A stretch of DNA of 64,000 nt from Owenia fusiformis. Taxonomy: Eukaryota > Annelida > Polychaeta > Sabellida > Oweniidae. How positions within the stretch are numbered: the first letter of the stretch is position 1; the number at the start of each line of letters is the position of its first letter. The stretch spans positions 3,496,571 through 3,560,570 of the forward strand of contig CAIIXF020000011.1 in the NCBI GenBank assembly GCA_903813345.2. Reading direction: 5' to 3'. Both the position numbers and the translations under genes were made by a program. Shown one piece after another: positions 1 through 10,045 of this stretch. The notes under the pieces were generated by a model. It had not been told where the DNA came from. It ran no database searches and was given only the letters and a program-made list of their open reading frames with translations.

Positions 1-170
1 ATACCTCTTGTTGAGTTTTAGATGTTGGAAACAACAATAGTGATAAACTTATACCTCTTGTTGAGGGTGCAATGTCGAAGTGGCACACAACAATAATGAT
101 AGCTAAATATAACTCTTGTTTAGTGTAAAATATTGTAGACATCAATGATGATAACTTTATACCTCTTGTT
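1..170. repeat. Diverged ~50-60-bp tandem repeat
   Basis: Units begin with ATACCTCTTGTTGAG and contain ACAACAATAGTGATA or a close variant. They recur at about 1, 51, 110 and 160, each more diverged than the last. The array probably continues to the left of the window. No coding potential is seen. Confidence 0.7.
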
Positions 171-544
171 GTTATAACACCTTGTTACCTTGTGATCAAA
201 TTACCCCTTGTTGAAGAGAAAAATAGATGGATTACATTCTGATATGAAACCACAAAATCAAAAAATTCAATATTCTCATATTCAAAAATAATCCCCATTC
301 TAAAAATAGACTGTTATCATTAAATTTGGATCAATTCCATCCATTCCTATTTGAATCATCAAAGATTCAGTATTTTACGAAAAATTGGTGGCCCCTTTGA
401 AATTTAGCTGCCATCTCGAGCAGAGATCCTACATCAATAATATACACGTTTATCAAATTTTGATCAAATCAGTCAACCAAAATTGAGTTATCGCCCGGAC
501 ATACAGACGAACAAACAAAGTAGGGAACAACACATTCTTAACTT
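171..544. other. No gene seen
   Basis: AT-rich sequence between the edge repeat and the LINE tail. I see no coding signal, repeat or RNA gene. Confidence 0.5.
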
Positions 545-1180
545 CATGTACAACTTATTAGAAACCATATATCCTCCTATGTATCTTCAATATTTGAAGA
601 CTTCAAAAATCCAGCCACCAGAAGAACAAGCAATACAGAGGTATACCACATTTCTATAAGGTCAACTGCCCAATTTATTAAATATCCTATTCCTAATGCA
701 ATATCACTGTGGAACAAATTACCTAAACCTCTTTTAGAATATGCCTTAAAATTTTCCCTACCATCGTTCAAAAAAGAAATAAGTAAACACTATCTGCCCA
801 AGAGAATAATCAGTTCAACGTCCCTGATTAATTTAACAAGGTCCCGAGAAATCACTATTAACAGAGCTCGTGTTGACTTATTTTTGAAAGCAAGACTTTT
901 TGCACACCAATTTACTTTTATAGACTCGGCTCATTGTTCTTGCGGCAAACCTGAAACACTAAAACATTTATTTTTCAAGTGTTCTCTATGCCAAATTAAT
1001 AGGCATGCCCTGATGGAGGAGGTCAACAATAACTTTTATAATAAGATCAGCCAACTAACAAACATGGATGATAAACTTAATTTTCTTTTAGGCTTATATG
1101 GTGACGAGACATTATCTTTAGCAGAACTAAGAAAACTTCTTATCATCGTCAGCAATTTTCTCCATGACAACAAGGTATAG
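545..1180 (+). mobile_element. LINE ORF2 C-terminal fragment
   Basis: One frame is open from about 545 to the stop at 1178-1180. It reads like the far C-terminus of a non-LTR retrotransposon polyprotein. First comes the post-RT block with an ISLWNKLP motif and an SFKKEI-type helix. Then comes a zinc motif CSCGKPETLKHLFFKC (C-x-C-x8-H-x4-C), the usual end of Jockey/CR1/I-group LINE proteins. The RT catalytic core is absent, so the copy is 5' truncated, which is normal for target-primed reverse transcription. A methionine occurs at 884 but the homology-like sequence starts well before it, so it is not a real start. The clade cannot be fixed from this short tail. It is a dead fragment. Confidence 0.75.
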
Positions 1181-1980
1181 CAAAGAGGTATCATCTAAGC
1201 CCTGGAGAACTCATATAATATATTAATCTTGTTTTTACACATCTACTTGGCACAAACCTCTCTGGTCCCTGGGATACCCTTCGATGCACAGTCGTCCTCA
1301 AACAGCTAAATACTATTTACTTAATTTTTTACATGTAAGTGATGGCCAACCTATAATGCCAATATGGCGATTGGTGGCCGAAAATGTATTAAAAAAACAG
1401 ACGGAAAGGCGTACAGATTTTCTATATCCCACTCGTTTTACTTAAATTATTTGGATCGAAACGCAAGTTGCGGCACTGCGCCAAACTACTTAAATGTGTG
1501 TTCCAAGTTCAATAATAGTTACATTTTACTGTATGTAAAAAATAAATGAAGGAAATAAGTAATCAACGGTTAGACTTCAACTGTTTAATAACTTGGTCCT
1601 CATTTCATGGGATTTTATCGTCGTTAATTATGTGCATGTATTAAACTCTTGTGATGATATTTCATAATATGAAATCCCAAATTCGATCAAATGGGTCGTG
1701 AATCGTCACAATATATAGCGTCTTCGATATCGTCAATGAAAACGGAATCTGAATATAAGTAATTTAGAAAGACGGCGTATGGTAATTACAGTCTAGATGC
1801 TCTATTAAACATGCAGTTCATGAAAATCTAATTGAAGCGACGGTTATGTCCGCCATTTGTGACAACAGACTGAACCGTTGTCAGGCTATTCTGGTGTGAG
1901 TATGATATCTCAGTCAATAAAAGTCCGCTTTGTTATATAACTTGTTTGAAAGTGTATATACAGTTGTCTGTATTCAAAAG
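1181..1980. other. Intergenic; one dispersed repeat piece
   Basis: No gene seen. The stretch at about 1907-1980 (ATCTCAGTCAATAAAAG then GTTTGAAAG) is repeated in diverged form at about 47636-47720, so it is part of a dispersed repeat family. Confidence 0.5.
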
Positions 1981-3359
1981 AAAGGAGCACGTAAGTTATC
2001 GCAAACAATTTCAAACGATTCTGACTTGAATAATGAATATTTTCTGATTATGAACATGGGTGTATCTTTTAGATCCATTCATTATCTTCAAGAAAAGTAT
2101 ATTTAATGATGATTTAGTTAATCAGATCTAAGATATATTGAAGGGGCAATGGACCAATCAACAGATTTTTCAAAAATGTTGACCTAATTTTCACCAAAAT
2201 TGCAACCTTTTATTATATTGTTGAATACATAATTAGAATGTGCTTTGAGACATGTTCGATTTCCTAAAAGGAAAAGTTGATTGCTCCAGGGACTTTAAAG
2301 ATACTGAATTTGGATAACCAAAATGAACTGAAACCAATGGATAGCATGAGATTTTTCAATGGAGGAATAACATGGGGAACACTTATCTTAAAGCAATTGA
2401 ATTTTTCTTTCAAGGACTATTTGATACATCAAAATAAAGAATAGTAATGCATTATTATAAACATTTTAAACATTGTAAAAGGTAAAGATTAAAAGGTGGA
2501 TTGGATCGAGTGGATTGGATTCATGTAAAAGGTGGATTGGATTGGCTATCTTCAAAATATGGATTTTCCTATAAAAAATTATATTGATCTCCCTTTAGGA
2601 AGATTGGTGGTCTCTTCACTTGCACAATGTCAAATTATAGATGTAATATTATTTTGCTTGGGTGGGCTAGAAGGATGACCGCTTTCTGATACACGATCTT
2701 ATTCATTCCAAGTGTAATTTGAGACATTTCATAAATCATAAGACAGACTGGTTTGAAGATCCATAACATCTGTTTTCAATCCAAACTGAACATACCAGAA
2801 ATGTTTTGTGAACATTCACAAATTAATTTGAATGACAGGTTTTCTTTTTCTAAAGATCTATGTCTTACAAAAGTTGATTTACAAGGAAAGCGGTTAAATA
2901 CTTAAGGCTAGAGTGTCCATGAACTAATTGGAGTATGTATTTGTCATTGCTTTGTTCTGATTTCTTAAAAGGTACCTGTAATACTGTAGAGGGAAATTGT
3001 TTAGAGGGAGATCAACAGAATTTTTTTTATAATAAATTACACATTTTGAAGATTCCTGATCCAATCCACCTTTTACATGAATCCAATCCACTCGATCCAA
3101 TCCACCTTTTAATCTCTACCTTGTAAAAAATGATTGCATTTTTTGGTGAAAATGGGGTCAACATCTTTGAAAACGTGTGTTGATGGGTTGATTGCTAGTT
3201 AGATATCTCCGAGATTGTTTGACTTTATTATTACTGTATATAATTTCCTTTGAGATAATGAATTGATCTAAAAGATAAACCTGTCTTCATTGTCAGAAAA
3301 TAGTCATAATCCAAGATATAACATTCTGAAATTGTTTGCGATAACCTACGTGCTCCTTT
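1981..3359. mobile_element. 1.4-kb imperfect palindrome (foldback element)
   Basis: The left arm starts AAAGGAGCACGTAAGTTATC and its reverse complement closes the right arm at 3359. The arms pair at about 1981-2237 with 3125-3359 and again at about 2477-2590 with 3000-3123. The inner pair includes a run of GGTGGATTGGAT motifs. The spacing differs between the arms, so each arm has its own indels. There is no open frame of note inside. The structure fits a non-autonomous foldback DNA element or an old inverted duplication. I could not find a convincing target-site duplication. Confidence 0.7.
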
Positions 3360-3908
3360 AATAAAATCGGCTTAAAATTGAAAATGAAGACATAGAAATG
3401 GTATAATTTTCAAGCAATTTCTGATTACCATCATCCTAACTCAGCCGACCAATCAATAAATTTTAGTTTGGCTTTGTAAGATGTAATTTATAGGTAACGA
3501 GGGTAACTGCAATAGCATCATACAGTGATTTTGGCAATGTTTCATGCCAACTGTTGGCGATATTCATTTGGTCAGTGTTGTCGAATTTATGCAGTGGCTT
3601 GCGTTACGAAAGCTGGTTTATAATAAACTAGATCTAAATTATACACGTGCATTGCGGTCGACTGCAAGCGGTAACCAATACGTTGGACTTTCCGTAAGTA
3701 TTGATAAGTAGTCATATTTATTAATCGATAATGTTGAAGGGTTATAGCATGTACCATTAGAAATACTCAATTCATGAAAAATATTTCTTAAAACTATTTC
3801 AAGATACAAACGTATTTTCCTTTAAAACAGGTTATCGATCTGTTCAACATTAATTCATACAACCGTATGTCATAAGGGCGTAGCCAGGTTGAAGGGTCGA
3901 CGCTTTTA
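3360..3908. other. No gene seen
   Basis: AT-rich spacer. The only notable item is GGGCGTAGCCAGG at about 3878, at the 5' edge of the next LINE fragment. The same motif lies in the hairpin at 42667-42722. Confidence 0.5.
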
Positions 3909-4478
3909 ACCAACGGCGTAATTCACGGCAATGAATTAGCCGATACATATGCCAAGGAAGCAGCAGCGGAAGCAGCGACACTGCCCCCACCCTCTGTTAA
4001 ACAAAGCAAAGAGGAAGTATTTAGATCTATTAAGAAAACTGCCCTAAACAAGTGGCACACTCTATATGATAACTCGACAAAAGTCAAACACATACAAGAA
4101 ATTATTGAAACTGTAGGAGTCCAAAATAATCTGAATGACCAAAATCGATCTTACTTTTGTAAGATAAATCAACTGATTACTGGACACTCCAAGCTAAACA
4201 ATCATTTGTCTAAGATACAGACCGACATCTCAAACCAATGTGAGCACTGCAAATGTGCAGAGACAGTTCAACACTACATTTTCGATTGTAAGAAGTTCTA
4301 TGCTGAACGTGAACTAATGCTCCATAAGGCTGAAGTAAAATTACTAGGGATTGAAGGGTCCAAGCCAAATATAGACTTAAAGATTTTGACAGGCTTTCAT
4401 AAAGCACTAAATGAAACACAAAACAGAGATATGAGACATTTATTAATGACATATCTAAAGACAACTAAAAGAATCTGA
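3909..4478 (+). mobile_element. LINE fragment: RNase H end plus zinc tail
   Basis: A single open frame runs to the stop at 4476-4478. It begins inside an RNase H domain, with the signature GVIHGNELADTYAKEAA (family form G-x-x-GNE-x-AD-x-x-A). After about 90 residues comes a zinc motif CEHCKCAETVQHYIFDC. RNase H followed by this tail is typical of I/Loa/R1-type LINEs and differs from the LINE at 545-1180, which shows no RNase H. The RT and endonuclease are missing, so it is 5' truncated. The 3' UTR probably runs to about 4745, where a CAACAACAACAA run precedes a change in sequence character. It is a dead copy. Confidence 0.75.
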
Positions 4479-6136
4479 TATTAACAAACCAAGAAACAGA
4501 CAGAGACTGTTTAATTATAATTACAGATAATGACTGCTTTTTTATGTGTTATAAGAAATCTACAAGAAAAAGAGAAATAAAGAAATAATATGAATGTAAA
4601 TATGAATAATGAATGACACTTTGAAAATTTGCGCAACAAGTGAATAAAGTGCAAGAGAAAGTAGATAGTGAAAATACAAGGAAAAGCACAAGAGACTAAC
4701 TGCCGAGGAAAAAGCGGCTTATGCAACACAACAACAACAAGCGTGAATCTCCCGGCTAAATGTGTAAAATAATACATTATCTAAACGATCTATGACATAA
4801 TATGTACCATAAAACTCAAATAAATATCCTGTACGTTGTTTAAGTTATTTCTGTAGATGTTATTGAAGATTGTTATTAACCAATGCCAGAAGCAGAGTTA
4901 CGGGATATGTCTCAATTGCGTAAAAATATGATTGTCCTACAAGTGAAATATGTATCGTCTTTATATTCATAGAATTGTCAAACAATAAAGTATTTCAAAA
5001 TGTGATTCTTCCATTATAAATGTGCTAATTTTTTTAAATAATTGTTTCAAATAATAAATGTTAAATTTGTACCTAACAATAATAATTAAAGTGTCTTACA
5101 TATTCGATCAAAATTTGCCATGCAAACATGTTAGTCTACTTTACTGGCCCCCCTTGCTGTAACAAGGAACCCAAAACACATTAAAACGTAAACATAAACC
5201 AATTAGCCACTTCCCTATGAAAGTGAGGGGTGTTCAGTGTTAGTAAATGTGTATTAGCAGAATACGCTGTGTGCATGGTCATTTACTGTGTCAACTTAGT
5301 AAGCCTTGCATATCGTGCTCACTCAAGTATTGAATAATTTTTTATGATCTAAATGTTTGTGGTTTATAAAAATGTGATATATTTTAGTTCGAAATACATT
5401 GATTAATATATTCATTCAAACAGCACTAGAATGCGGGAAGAAAGAGCAATGGTGACAAAATGCAGACAGGATTTTCTGTAAGGGTTTCAAACATTTCTGG
5501 ACACAATCATATATGTATTTCATGTGTACTGTTATATTAAGTGCTGTATTTATAGATATAATTTCACGTATTAAAATCATATTTTCCAGCAATGACTTCA
5601 AATTCGGAACCACACCCATATCACATTTTCTTCAATAACTCCAAACATGTGTAAACATTGACCATGTGCATATAAATTCAGATTTCACGAGCTCTTTCCT
5701 ATTCGAGTACCTCATACACCCCTGCATGGATTTGAGTTGGATTCGCCTTTTATACGTGAGCCGATACACATCGCAAACGCTGATTGGATAAAGATTGCGA
5801 GAATCTTTAAATAATGTTTTAATCGTTTCAAATGATAAATGTGAATCCACATTAGATTTATAGAACATCGAATACACAAATTATCTAGTTTTTATGGTTA
5901 ATCAGATTCGTCGATTCATTTGAGGATACTTTGCAGATTATATGTTAATTATGCTTGAATATGCAGCAAAGTAAAGTACTCGATTCTTGCGTTCTACGTC
6001 ATAAAGAAAAGAACAATTCGCATCAAATCTTACTTTACGCACCTTTTACAAATTAATCCTTTGGATTTATATTAATCTGAGCAAAGTGATTTAAGAATAT
6101 AAATGCATATTTAAATAGAAGGAGGGTCGTACTGTA
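4479..6136. other. LINE 3' UTR, then non-coding sequence
   Basis: 4479 to about 4745 is the likely 3' UTR of the LINE. The remainder is AT-rich, with no supported gene, RNA or clear repeat. Open frames at 5416-5619 and 5632-5877 (minus) show no family features and are treated as chance. Confidence 0.45.
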
Positions 6137-6352
6137 CAAGAGGCGATTCATATATTGTGATAAAAATGCTCTTATTTTGTGATATTTTCACATATCCTCC
6201 CCTTTTTTCAGGCAATGTATATTATGTAATTACACATACACGTACAATGCTAAAATATTGTAGCTAGTATATAATAATTGATTAAGAGAGTTGCCATGGT
6301 AACCTGTATTAAGGGTAGGCAGGTCAATTAAATAATTATAACGTATAAAATA
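6137..6352 (+). repeat. Solo terminal-repeat copy of the CAAGGGG element
   Basis: This stretch matches both ends of the element at 8536-9588: it starts CAAGAGGCGATTCATATAT and contains GGGTAGGCAGGTCAATTAAAT. A TA dinucleotide precedes it at 6135-6136. No opposite end was found nearby, so it is a partial or solo copy. Confidence 0.7.
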
Positions 6353-6764
6353 ACAAATACCTTTTATGAATGTTCATCTCTCTGGTAGTAATGTACTATT
6401 AACAAGGTTGTTGATTTTCTTTCTCACAGATATTTATTTTTCTTTTTGACGTTTGTCCTCCTACTTCTTCAGAAATAAAATTATATTTGAATCAAACTGA
6501 AATAATTAATTATTACATAACAATGAGACAAATAGCAACCGTTACTATGGAAAACTTCAATGATGTTATAATTGAAAAAAAAATATCGAGAAAAATAGCA
6601 ACTGTTACCATAAAAACAATGATGTAATTAACAATTAAAAACGTTACTGAGATCGTCATTAGTCGCAAGACCTCATCATCGAGTAAGAATGATGAAATAG
6701 CAATCGAATGAAGATCATTGGGTTTCAAACTTATATAGGCGATTGTAAACGCGCATACTTAATA
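6353..6764. other. No gene seen
   Basis: AT-rich spacer with no recognisable coding, RNA or repeat structure. It ends in the 6-base TTAATA that flanks the next element. Confidence 0.45.
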
Positions 6765-6937
6765 GGGTAACCGGACAACTCATCCCCTAGACAACTCATC
6801 CCCTGGACGACTCATCCTTTGGCATGTTTGAGTAATTTAATGTAATATTATTAATTCATATATTAGTCAAATGATTAACACGATCCTCGATTTAATACCT
6901 CACTTTTGTTACGTAAACAGAATGAATAAACACAAGG

Positions 6938-7010
6938 AGCACACGCGTCTCGAACTTGCGACCTCGTGGTTACGGCGCCTAATCGCCTAGCCTGAATGTG
7001 AAAGAATGGT
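6938..7010 (-). repeat. tRNA-like promoter segment (SINE or tRNA relic)
   Basis: On the minus strand a T-arm-like stretch GGTCGCAAGTTCGAGACGC resembles a polymerase III box B. It is preceded by GCGATTAGGCGCCGTAACCA, which resembles a D-arm/anticodon-arm region. A full cloverleaf could not be closed with confidence, so this is more likely a tRNA-derived SINE head or pseudo-tRNA than a working tRNA. Confidence 0.4.
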
Positions 7011-7147
7011 TAAGATCTGCACTCTTTTCATTTACATAACAATAGTAAGGTATTAAAGCGACGATTCTTGTCAGTCTTCTGACTGACAATTGAACAAAGA
7101 TTTACTTGAGGGGAAATCTGGAAAATTGTTTAAAAAACTATGATATA

Positions 7148-8227
7148 CAGGGTGTCCCAGAACTCATGAGAATTTTTTGAGGGAGATATAAGGCATGGGT
7201 GATTTTTCTTCAAATTTGGTACACTTTTAAAACACACTTTGGGGAATAACTGACTTGAATTTCAGGCACATATCTTTTATATTTCTGAATTTATTGACAT
7301 TTGAATTCTACATCGCCACAAACCCCGGAGTTTTCGGGAAAATACAACAGTTTATGTCACATTTTGTCAAATTTATACAAATTCTCATCTATAAAACCAA
7401 CGTTTTTTGGATAAGCTTAGTTCAGCATTTTCTCATATTGATGATGCACTTTGATAAAACGATATATAAACTTTGATAGAGACCCAATACATCAACAGAT
7501 TGTACATTTGGTTTGCTGAAAGATCATGATGACATGTTCCTGAGAGACTGAAAGAAATGTCCCCATTTACTAGCCAATATGATCTTGCATACTGACAATG
7601 TACCAGTGAATAAGTCACTACATGCATGTCAGTAGTGCATCAAATTGACTTTCTTTTGAGACTTCACAGTATATAATAGCTCCATATACTTGCCAAATTT
7701 TGCTCTACTAGACTTTTGATTTCTTTGACCTTAAACAGAAATTAGTGAGCCATGTTACTGAAACGGAGGAAGAATTGAGTCATGTTGTTTCAGAGGACCC
7801 TACAGAAATGGCTATGGGACGATTTGGGAATGTGTATAAAGAGTAGCTGAAAAGACGACATCAACTGCAGATAATATGCTATAATAACTCTGTAGAGATA
7901 TGTTAGCTGAATGTGTTACTGTATGATTCTATTAACTAATGTACTGAAACGCTGAAATAATTCAATGAAAACAATGCTATTAGAGTAGAGAAGTTGTGTA
8001 AATGTTATCAAAATGTGACGTAAATTGTTGTAATTCTCTGACTACTCCAGGGTTTGTGGCGATTTAGTATTCAAATGTCAATAAATTCGGAAATATAAAA
8101 AATATGTGCCTGAAATTCATGTCAGTTATTCCTCAATGTTTGTTTATTAAGTGCATTTAATTTGAAGGAAAATCATTCATGCCTTACATCTCCCTCAAAA
8201 AATTCTCACGAGTTCTGGGACACCCTG
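7148..8227 (+). mobile_element. Dead mariner-like element
   Basis: The TIRs begin CAGGGTGTCCCAGAACTCAT, mirrored at the right end by GAGTTCTGGGACACCCTG. TA lies directly outside both ends (7146-7147 and 8228-8229), the Tc1/mariner signature. Inside, the + strand still reads ILHTDNVPVNKS and, after stops, YLPNFALLDF. These match the mariner transposase blocks ILHHDNAPAH and YSPDLAPCDF, which carry the second and third catalytic aspartates. Several stops interrupt the frame. At 1080 bp it is slightly shorter than an intact mariner (about 1.3 kb). It sits inside the 6765-9916 element and is therefore younger than that insertion. Confidence 0.8.
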
Positions 8228-8535
8228 TACCATGGTACTACTATGGTATTGTCAAGGAGATTATCAACCAATTAATCTGTAATTTGTTTTGTAAATATTC
8301 ACTTCTAATTTTACTTTTAATATACAGTTTCAATATTATGTTAACATTGATTGAAGCTCCTTTGATGTCCTAAGCTGCTTTGATGTCATTTTATGTGTGT
8401 TCAGAGTTCAAATATTCTTTAATCCAAAGATAACTTTTTACAGCAGTCATAGATGAAGTTACTGAAGTTCGTGTTTCAAAATTATGCAGAGAGAAAACTT
8501 TATTTTTTTGTCATGAAATATTTAGTCATGTAATA
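8228..8535. other. Body of the 6765-9916 element
   Basis: A segment of the outer element between its two nested insertions. No coding signal is seen. Confidence 0.4.
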
Positions 8536-9588
8536 CAAGGGGAGATCCATATATTCTGATAAAAATGCCCTCATTTTGTGATTTTTTCACATATCCCTCT
8601 CATTTTTTTCAGAACTTGAAGATTATGTAATTACACATACAATGCTAAAATATTATAACTACATCTTAAATTATTTTTGAGATAAGGTTGCCATGGTAAT
8701 CTGTATTTAGGGTAGGCAGGTCAATTAAATTATAACATATAAAATATATAATTTTTTTAATTTAATCATTCCTCGATACCTATTTCAAGCAGATCAAACG
8801 CATATCCAGGTCATTGCCAACTATTCGTTGAACTGCTCCATACCCCTGTTGCCCTTGTTTGCTATTTCCACAGTGGAATAGTTCTTTTTTTCATAAATCG
8901 CATCTCAAATTATCGTAGTTTTATTCTCTGTCCGCTAGCTCTTCTTGCAACCAGATTGGGAATGATATTCAACAGTGACTAGCCTTCCTCTTTACAATAC
9001 TACTAGAGATCCTTAGAGCAGATATAACACCTTGTCCGTACACTATACATGTATGAGTCCATGTATGTCTCTGGCGGTGTCCTCTTACTTATTGTTGATA
9101 GCACATAAAATCTAATGGTACTCCTTATGTATCTGTTAATGTCACACTCTGCAACAGCCGCACTAACCTCATCTGATCTGCCATTTTGTTATTTGGTGTG
9201 TCTCATGACATGTAATTCCAATTTTCCCATCCTGTTATTCATTGCTATTGTGGATTGTTGTGATGTTAAAGTGATCACAAATTAACATTTGTCTAGCAAC
9301 AAACAGCGAGAAACAACATTTTAAAAAAAATATATGATTTCCGCATGCTTTAAATTAATTAAAATTAAGTTATTATGATATTTTATACGTTATAATTTAA
9401 TTGACCTGCCTACCCTTAATACAGGTTACCATGGTTACCCTATCCCTTTATTAATTTAAGATGTAGCTATAATATTTGAGCATTGTATGTGTAATTACAT
9501 AATCTACATTTTCTGAAAATATGAGAGGAAAATGTGAAAAAATAGCAAAATGAGAGCATTTTTATCAGAATATATGGATCGCCCCTTG
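8536..9588. mobile_element. 1.05-kb TA-flanked element with ~215-bp TIRs
   Basis: The ends are CAAGGGGAGATCCATATATT and its inverted partner GGATCGCCCCTTG. TA flanks both sides (8534-8535 and 9589-9590). The inverted arms match for about 215 bp (8536-8750 against 9372-9588) and share GCCATGGTAA and GGGTAGGCAGGTCAATTAAA. The centre (8751-9371) shows no transposase, so it is non-autonomous. The TA duplication suggests Tc1/mariner-type mobilisation. A related solo end lies at 6137-6352. Confidence 0.75.
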
Positions 9589-9737
9589 TAGGACAAAATA
9601 TGAAAGTTTTAACGGCACCGTTTGACCATTTTATTTGTGTCAATAAAGTGAAAAATAATATTTAGAATGATTCAAAGTGTATTTAATAAATATTAATTTT
9701 CTGAAAAAAACGTAACAATTTGGCTTCATGTGATAAA

Positions 9738-9910
9738 GGATGAGTTGTCTAGGGGATGAGTTGTCTTTGGGATGAGTTGTCCAGGGATGAGTTGTCTAGG
9801 GGATGAGATGTCCAGGGGATGAGATGTCTAGGGGATGAGATGTCCAGGGGATGAGTTGTCTAGGGGATGAGTTGTCCAGGGATGAGTTGTCTAGGGGATG
9901 AGTTGTCCGT
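9738..9910 (+). repeat. Subterminal 16-18-bp tandem array
   Basis: About ten units of GGGGATGAGTTGTCYA occupy the right end of the 6765-9916 element. The left end carries three units in inverse orientation. Such arrays near TIRs can act as transposase-binding sites; that role is inferred here. Confidence 0.75.
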
Positions 9911-9984
9911 AAGCCCTTAATAGAGCTACATGTTCTTGCTTTTCCAGATTTATGATAATACATAGCTGAAAGACTGATCGAAAG

Positions 9985-10045
9985 ATGGCCTTCTTAAACG
10001 CAGTTGTAACGTTGTTGGCGATGACTGTTTTGACCACCGCTTTAG
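9985..10045 (+). CDS. Exon 1: signal peptide
   Basis: ATG at 9985 opens [20 protein letters not shown], a hydrophobic leader with small residues near its end, as in secretory signal peptides. The exon stops after one base of the next codon at the donor G|GTAATA (phase 1), which matches the phase of the next exon. A possible 5' UTR acceptor, CTTGCTTTTCCAG, lies at about 9936-9948. Exon 1 begins only 62 bases after the TTAATA flank of the upstream transposon, so the promoter or a 5' UTR intron must lie in or beyond that element. Confidence 0.7.

Larger units (their letters stand above)
6765..9916. mobile_element. 3.15-kb TIR element with nested insertions
   Basis: The ends are GGGTAACCGGACAACTCATC on the left and, reverse-complemented, GGGCTTACGGACAACTCATC on the right. 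TTAATA sits directly outside both ends (6759-6764 and 9917-9922), which fits a 6-bp target-site duplication. Just inside each end are tandem 16-18-bp units of the form GGACAACTCATCCCCTA: three on the left and about ten on the right. Inside lie a mariner (7148-8227) and a TA-flanked element (8536-9588), leaving about 1 kb of original body. No transposase for the outer element is visible. The superfamily is not assigned; 6-bp duplications occur in more than one family. Confidence 0.75.

Noticed and set aside
6759-6764. piggyBac-type TTAA site for the 6765-9916 element
   Set aside because: With TTAA as the target the two ends are not symmetrical; TTAATA with GGG...CCC ends fits better.
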